Positions 59,957 to 64,000 of a stretch of DNA of 64,000 nucleotides are shown here, one piece after another. Position numbers and translations under genes: made by a program. The notes under the pieces were generated by a model, which worked only from the letters and a program-made list of their open reading frames with translations, had not been told where the DNA came from and did not search any database. The stretch spans positions 21,561,001-21,625,000 of the forward strand of contig CAMQGK010000637.1 in the NCBI GenBank assembly GCA_947000775.1, given 5' to 3'. The stretch comes from Pterois miles (lineage: Eukaryota; Chordata; Actinopteri; Perciformes; Scorpaenidae). Position 1 is the first letter of the stretch, and every line of letters starts with the position of its first letter.

Positions 59957-60766
59957 CAGGCTGTTTTCAGAACCACATACTACACTAGTAGTACGTACTG
60001 ATTTGGCCAAAATGTAGTATGTAGTAAAAATGTAGTAAATATGTAAATTCACTTCTGAAAATTTTTGAGGTGAGAAACTTGGTAGATTTTGAATGTTTAC
60101 CGTTTTACAGTATTGGATGGTGAATCAAACGTTTTCTCCTCGTTAGACGAGAGGCTTTTATTTCCTTGACGGATAGTTTGTTTAAGTGGAAGTTGTGTTT
60201 ATCTGCCTTTTGAACTGAAAATCAGCTGCAGGCGTATTGTAGGTACTGACAGCCAGTGACCGGCTGCAGACTGGTGAGGGAAGAGGAGGGCGAGAGCTTT
60301 CCTTGACAGGGCAGAGAGACACCCGCTGAGACAACAGCCCTTTTTAACATTACTGTAATATGTGTAGAGAGCTCAATCCACTGTTTCTGTAACTGAAAAA
60401 ACGGTTTGAGTAAATTTTGTGGAGGAATGGTTTCCCGACTCCCCTCACTGATGATCCTGTCTTACTTTACTATGAGCTGTTACAATAAATTGTTTAAACC
60501 TGCAGTATTGTATAAAGTAAACAACCACAACATAAACAACAAACTCAAAGTTGTATTTTTTGATAATATTACAATAGTGCTATGAGGTTTTTTGTCCAGT
60601 GCTTTAGGAGCTGGTTTAAAGGCTTAAGCCTGGTTTAGCATAGTGCTAAATACATCGCTGTATCCGTACTGCATACTACTGAGGAACGCAGTATACAGTA
60701 TACAGTACAGTGCATACTGCGTCGTGCGTTCCTCAGTATGTAGTAGGTGGTTTCAAAAACTGCCTC
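59957..60766. mobile_element. MITE-like element with 27-bp imperfect terminal inverted repeats
   Basis: Left end AGGCTGTTTTCAGAACCAC and right end GTGGTTTCAAAAACTGCCT are inverse over 27 bases with five mismatches. Near the right end an inner hairpin pairs TACTGAGGAACGCA with TGCGTTCCTCAGTA (about 60675-60740). No coding frame. Confidence 0.65.
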
Positions 60767-63700
60767 AGTCAATCAAACACATGTAAGCTGCACACAGTTC
60801 TATTTCTGTGCGTTTCCTGTATTTGAAACTGAACTATGCATTTTAACCCATTAACTGATATTTTAAGTGATAATGCATACAGATTATGATTCTTGGAGTT
60901 CAGCTATTTCTTACCTCTTCAAATGACCAGAAGCAGCATGGACCATTCTTCCAGCTCGTTCACACAAAAAGCCATTAAATGCCATGATAATGTGCGAGGC
61001 GTTTAGCATACAGTAAGTACGTATAGGTATGTCATGGTATTTTTACTTGCGTGAGACCGGGTTGAATTTTCAGTTGACAAAAGCACTATATATGCCAAAT
61101 ATCTTTAAATACAATCCAGGAAAAAATATGTCATTGTAGAGGACACCAATGTCACCAATTTTGCTTATTGCCTCTTTTATCCAAATTGCTTTAAAGCCAT
61201 AAATCACAATGCAGATAATTGCAATACTCTTACATTCAGGCTCTGGCAGCATCCCAGACTACAATGCAGTGACTCCTAGAAGCCTGTAACTCTCATTCCC
61301 TCCAGCCTTTTTATTTAACTGTCCTCACCTGAACAATTTAGGTTATTTTTCATCTGAATTCTTCAGGTATTGGAGCAAAGAGAGGAGAAATAAAGATCAG
61401 ATGGAGATGAGAGGTGATATGGCGATGTCGGGTGGGGCGGTGATAAAGAATTATGCGTTTCCTCTTCATCACCTAACCCTAACCCTTACGCGCACACACA
61501 CGTATGCAATCACACACACAACCATGCAAACACACGCACACAAACCGATCTGATTAAACCCCACAAACATGGATTGGTAGGCGTGTCCGTGGACCACAAG
61601 GCTAATTGAACTGTCTCCACTCCGTCAGGATGGAGGGTTATGGGGAGAATGATGAGGACTAGATTAAAAAAAGCAGGAGTAATAGTCATAGAAAGGAGGC
61701 AACTGATGAGGATAGGAGTTATCATTCAGTCTGTCCTTTGTCAGGGGTTTATAGTCATGTCTGAACAAAAATGTGTCCCTTGTGTTTCTGCCTGTGTCCT
61801 TGCTACATCAGTCCCCATTGTTGGATTTGATTTTCATGTAGATAGGGATGGTGATGTTGGTCGGTCGATCCACTTTGGTCCAGGCTGCAATATGTCTGGA
61901 ACAGTTTAATGAATAGAGTGCTACAGGAATGAGTCCAATAAACTGGAAATGAGTTAGCATTTTAGTACTTCTGGTTTCCTCGTCTGGCAGATTTTTTTGA
62001 ATGTGTTTTTGGTTACATGCTTGAAATAAGATCTGTGGGTAACACAAGTTGATGAGATTTTTGTGAGGTTTTGTTCTACAATATAAAATACATCAGTAAA
62101 TATCCCACTTGTGAATTCTGAAGCTTGTATGTCTTAAAAAGGGCTAAAGTGGCTAAATGTTAGTACAATACACCATGCCGAATCGTCCGCCTTTGCAGTG
62201 TCGTTCGTACTCAAGCTCATGCCACCGTGGCGTAACTCATCTCTAGCCCAGCGTTAGCCCTCTTACTTATTGCCTAATGTTACAGCGTCACTGCAGCGCA
62301 ACTTCTTTAATTGACAGCTAATTGGCAAATGATCATTTTGGGTCAGAGGAGGGTGTCTGTGATTTGATTGGATAGAAATTTGAACAGGTTTACAGAGTGA
62401 CTTATTAAATTACTGTACATATTCTTTGGATCTTCAGCGAGCCACTCATAAACAGGTAGCGAGCTACATGTTGGAGACTCCTGTTATATTTACAGAAATC
62501 TTCTGATCAGATCTTCTTACAGACCAATTTTGAAGATGGGTTCAAACTAGTTTCTTGTATTTGTGCTAAAGGAAGAAGATATTTGGGTAGTGAGTATTTT
62601 GGGAACGTGACCCTGCAGAGCAGTCTGGGTGTCCCACAGAGCAACAGATGTTTAACTACTCTGTGCAGCCACCGCCGTGCCGCCCGTCACTGCCCTGCTC
62701 TTTGTGTGTTAACCAGCTCTACGTGTGTCCATCTCCTCCTCTCATTCACACATCTCTGTTTAGGACTAATTAGCTCTGTGCCTCCTCTCCTCTCCCCCTC
62801 CACTTCTACCCCGAAGCCTCATCTCATTGTACTGTCATCTTGCTGTTTACCATGCTAAGTAATAATCATCCAATCTCAGCCCTCCTCCTCCTGCCCCCCC
62901 CTTCTCCTCCTCCGCTCCTCCCTCTTGTCCTCCTTATTATGGCCCGGTCTCGGTTGTGACGGCTGTCATTAATCAACTCATTTTGAACGACGTTGAACCT
63001 TGCAACCCTGAACACCCACTGCTGCTCAACCAGGAAATGTTCTATTCCCCTGCGGTCCATTAGGCCAATCAGAGCCAAACTGGGGCATGACAATAGATAG
63101 AACAATAACAACCCAAAGCAGATATGAGACTAGCAACCACAATAGGACACAGACAGCCAGAGAACAACAGGCTTTATTATGCTCTATCTGTTGGGGATTT
63201 TCTTCTAGCCTTAAAGTCTCCTGGGATACATAGTCATACTTTACTTATCCCGGCCCTATTAATCTGTTACATCTGCCAAGGAGGGTCACTAAAGTCCCTA
63301 TCATGGTTAAATACCTCATTTTGAAACATTTTGAGTTAGCTTGGTAAAAATGTCTGTCTCAAACAGACAGAGTTGATTGCATGTACGTGTCTGGCGCCAG
63401 CAAAGTCCATTAGAATAAAGCGACTATGAGCTGATTAGCAATAATAGCCAATGTTCTGAAAATGTGAAATATGCAATTCATGTGATTCATAAAAACAAGC
63501 TCTTGCGATCAAATCAGTGAAATCAAATCGGTTCTGATTTGGCCTCCTGTGCACCACCATGCAAGACAGGCGTAACCTTTTTGCCTCTTAACTATGGAGG
63601 CCTGACAGAGTCGCCCACTGAGTTAACCTCTCGTACATTTGTGTATGAATAGAAGCAACATGAATGGTTCTTTTACAGCGAAGGGCTGAGAGGAGCTTTG

Positions 63701-64000
63701 GCTTGAGTAGCTGCTCTGCGTCTTCCAGACTAGCTCTTGTGTCTATTTTGACTCTGTGGTTTGTAGTGTTGCTCTTGTCTATGTGTGTGCATGCACATGT
63801 GTGTGTTTGTTCCTGATTGTAGAGGTGTGCAACCTCGGAGTGCATCTTAAAAAAAAAAAAAAAAAACAGACAGAAGAAGAGCGAGAGCGTAACCTGAAAT
63901 TGAATCATAAAAGGTTATTGTAATTTACATTAAGTGGGATTTGAGTGAGTATTTTTTGATAATTTTGAGTATAGGGTTGACCAACCAAAACTCAAATACT
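60767..64000. other. Intergenic sequence to window end
   Basis: No gene recognised. An AC-rich tract lies at about 61490-61550, a C/T-rich tract at 62750-62935, and an A-run at 63849-63866. Stretches near 62295-62340 and 62945-63080 look non-repetitive and rich in homeodomain-like sites; see findings. Confidence 0.45.

Noticed and set aside
62866..63111. 81-codon minus-strand frame considered as an exon of a neighbouring gene
   Set aside because: The Arg/Gly-rich part comes from the C/T-rich tract and no match to TMEFF2, NABP1 or CAVIN2 could be seen.
1..64000. CRISPR arrays, prokaryotic operons or phage-like systems
   Set aside because: Tandem repeats present are microsatellites and minisatellites without unique spacers; gene structure is spliced vertebrate.

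Overview
The window is vertebrate nuclear DNA, most likely from a percomorph (spiny-rayed) teleost. The evidence is GT-AG split exons with vertebrate codon use, a protein very close to vertebrate myosin-Ib, and interspersed repeats of a type common in perciform genomes. Repeat naming is from memory and sequence inspection; no database search was run.

One gene dominates: myo1b, the class I unconventional myosin heavy chain, on the + strand. Its first roughly 84 codons lie upstream of the window. Twenty-nine coding exons could be placed between 6251 and 45469, all with AG acceptors, GT donors and consistent phase, giving 1085 complete residues to a TAA stop. Exons 1-16 (6251-34555) encode the motor from just before the P-loop to the converter. 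Exons 17-22 (36594-39550) encode most of the IQ lever arm. Exons 23-29 (41447-45469) encode the end of the lever arm and the basic membrane-binding TH1 tail. The 3' UTR runs to about 47.54 kb with three clusters of AATAAA signals.

The most notable gene feature is the lever arm. There are four consecutive 87-nt phase-0 exons: one diverged (37041-37127) and three similar (37513-37599, 38542-38628, 39464-39550). From memory, mammalian MYO1B has only two of the similar type, which are alternatively spliced. This copy could therefore encode seven IQ motifs rather than six, with each similar cassette removable without a frameshift.

Introns carry many transposon-derived repeats: eight copies of one family with AGGGCTGT-like ends (seven in the gene, in both orientations), CAGTGGTGG-ended elements, terminal-inverted-repeat MITE-like elements, nested insertions, two minisatellites, and a 213-bp fold-back hairpin just after the lever-arm exons.

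From about 47.55 kb to the end no gene could be established. That part holds a decayed non-LTR retrotransposon end with an RNase H domain (49.5-50.2 kb), more nested repeats, a weak candidate for short 5' exons of an unidentified transcript (50.9-52.6 kb), a Tc1-like end, microsatellites, and some unique sequence that might be conserved regulatory DNA. No tRNA, rRNA, CRISPR or prokaryotic feature was seen.
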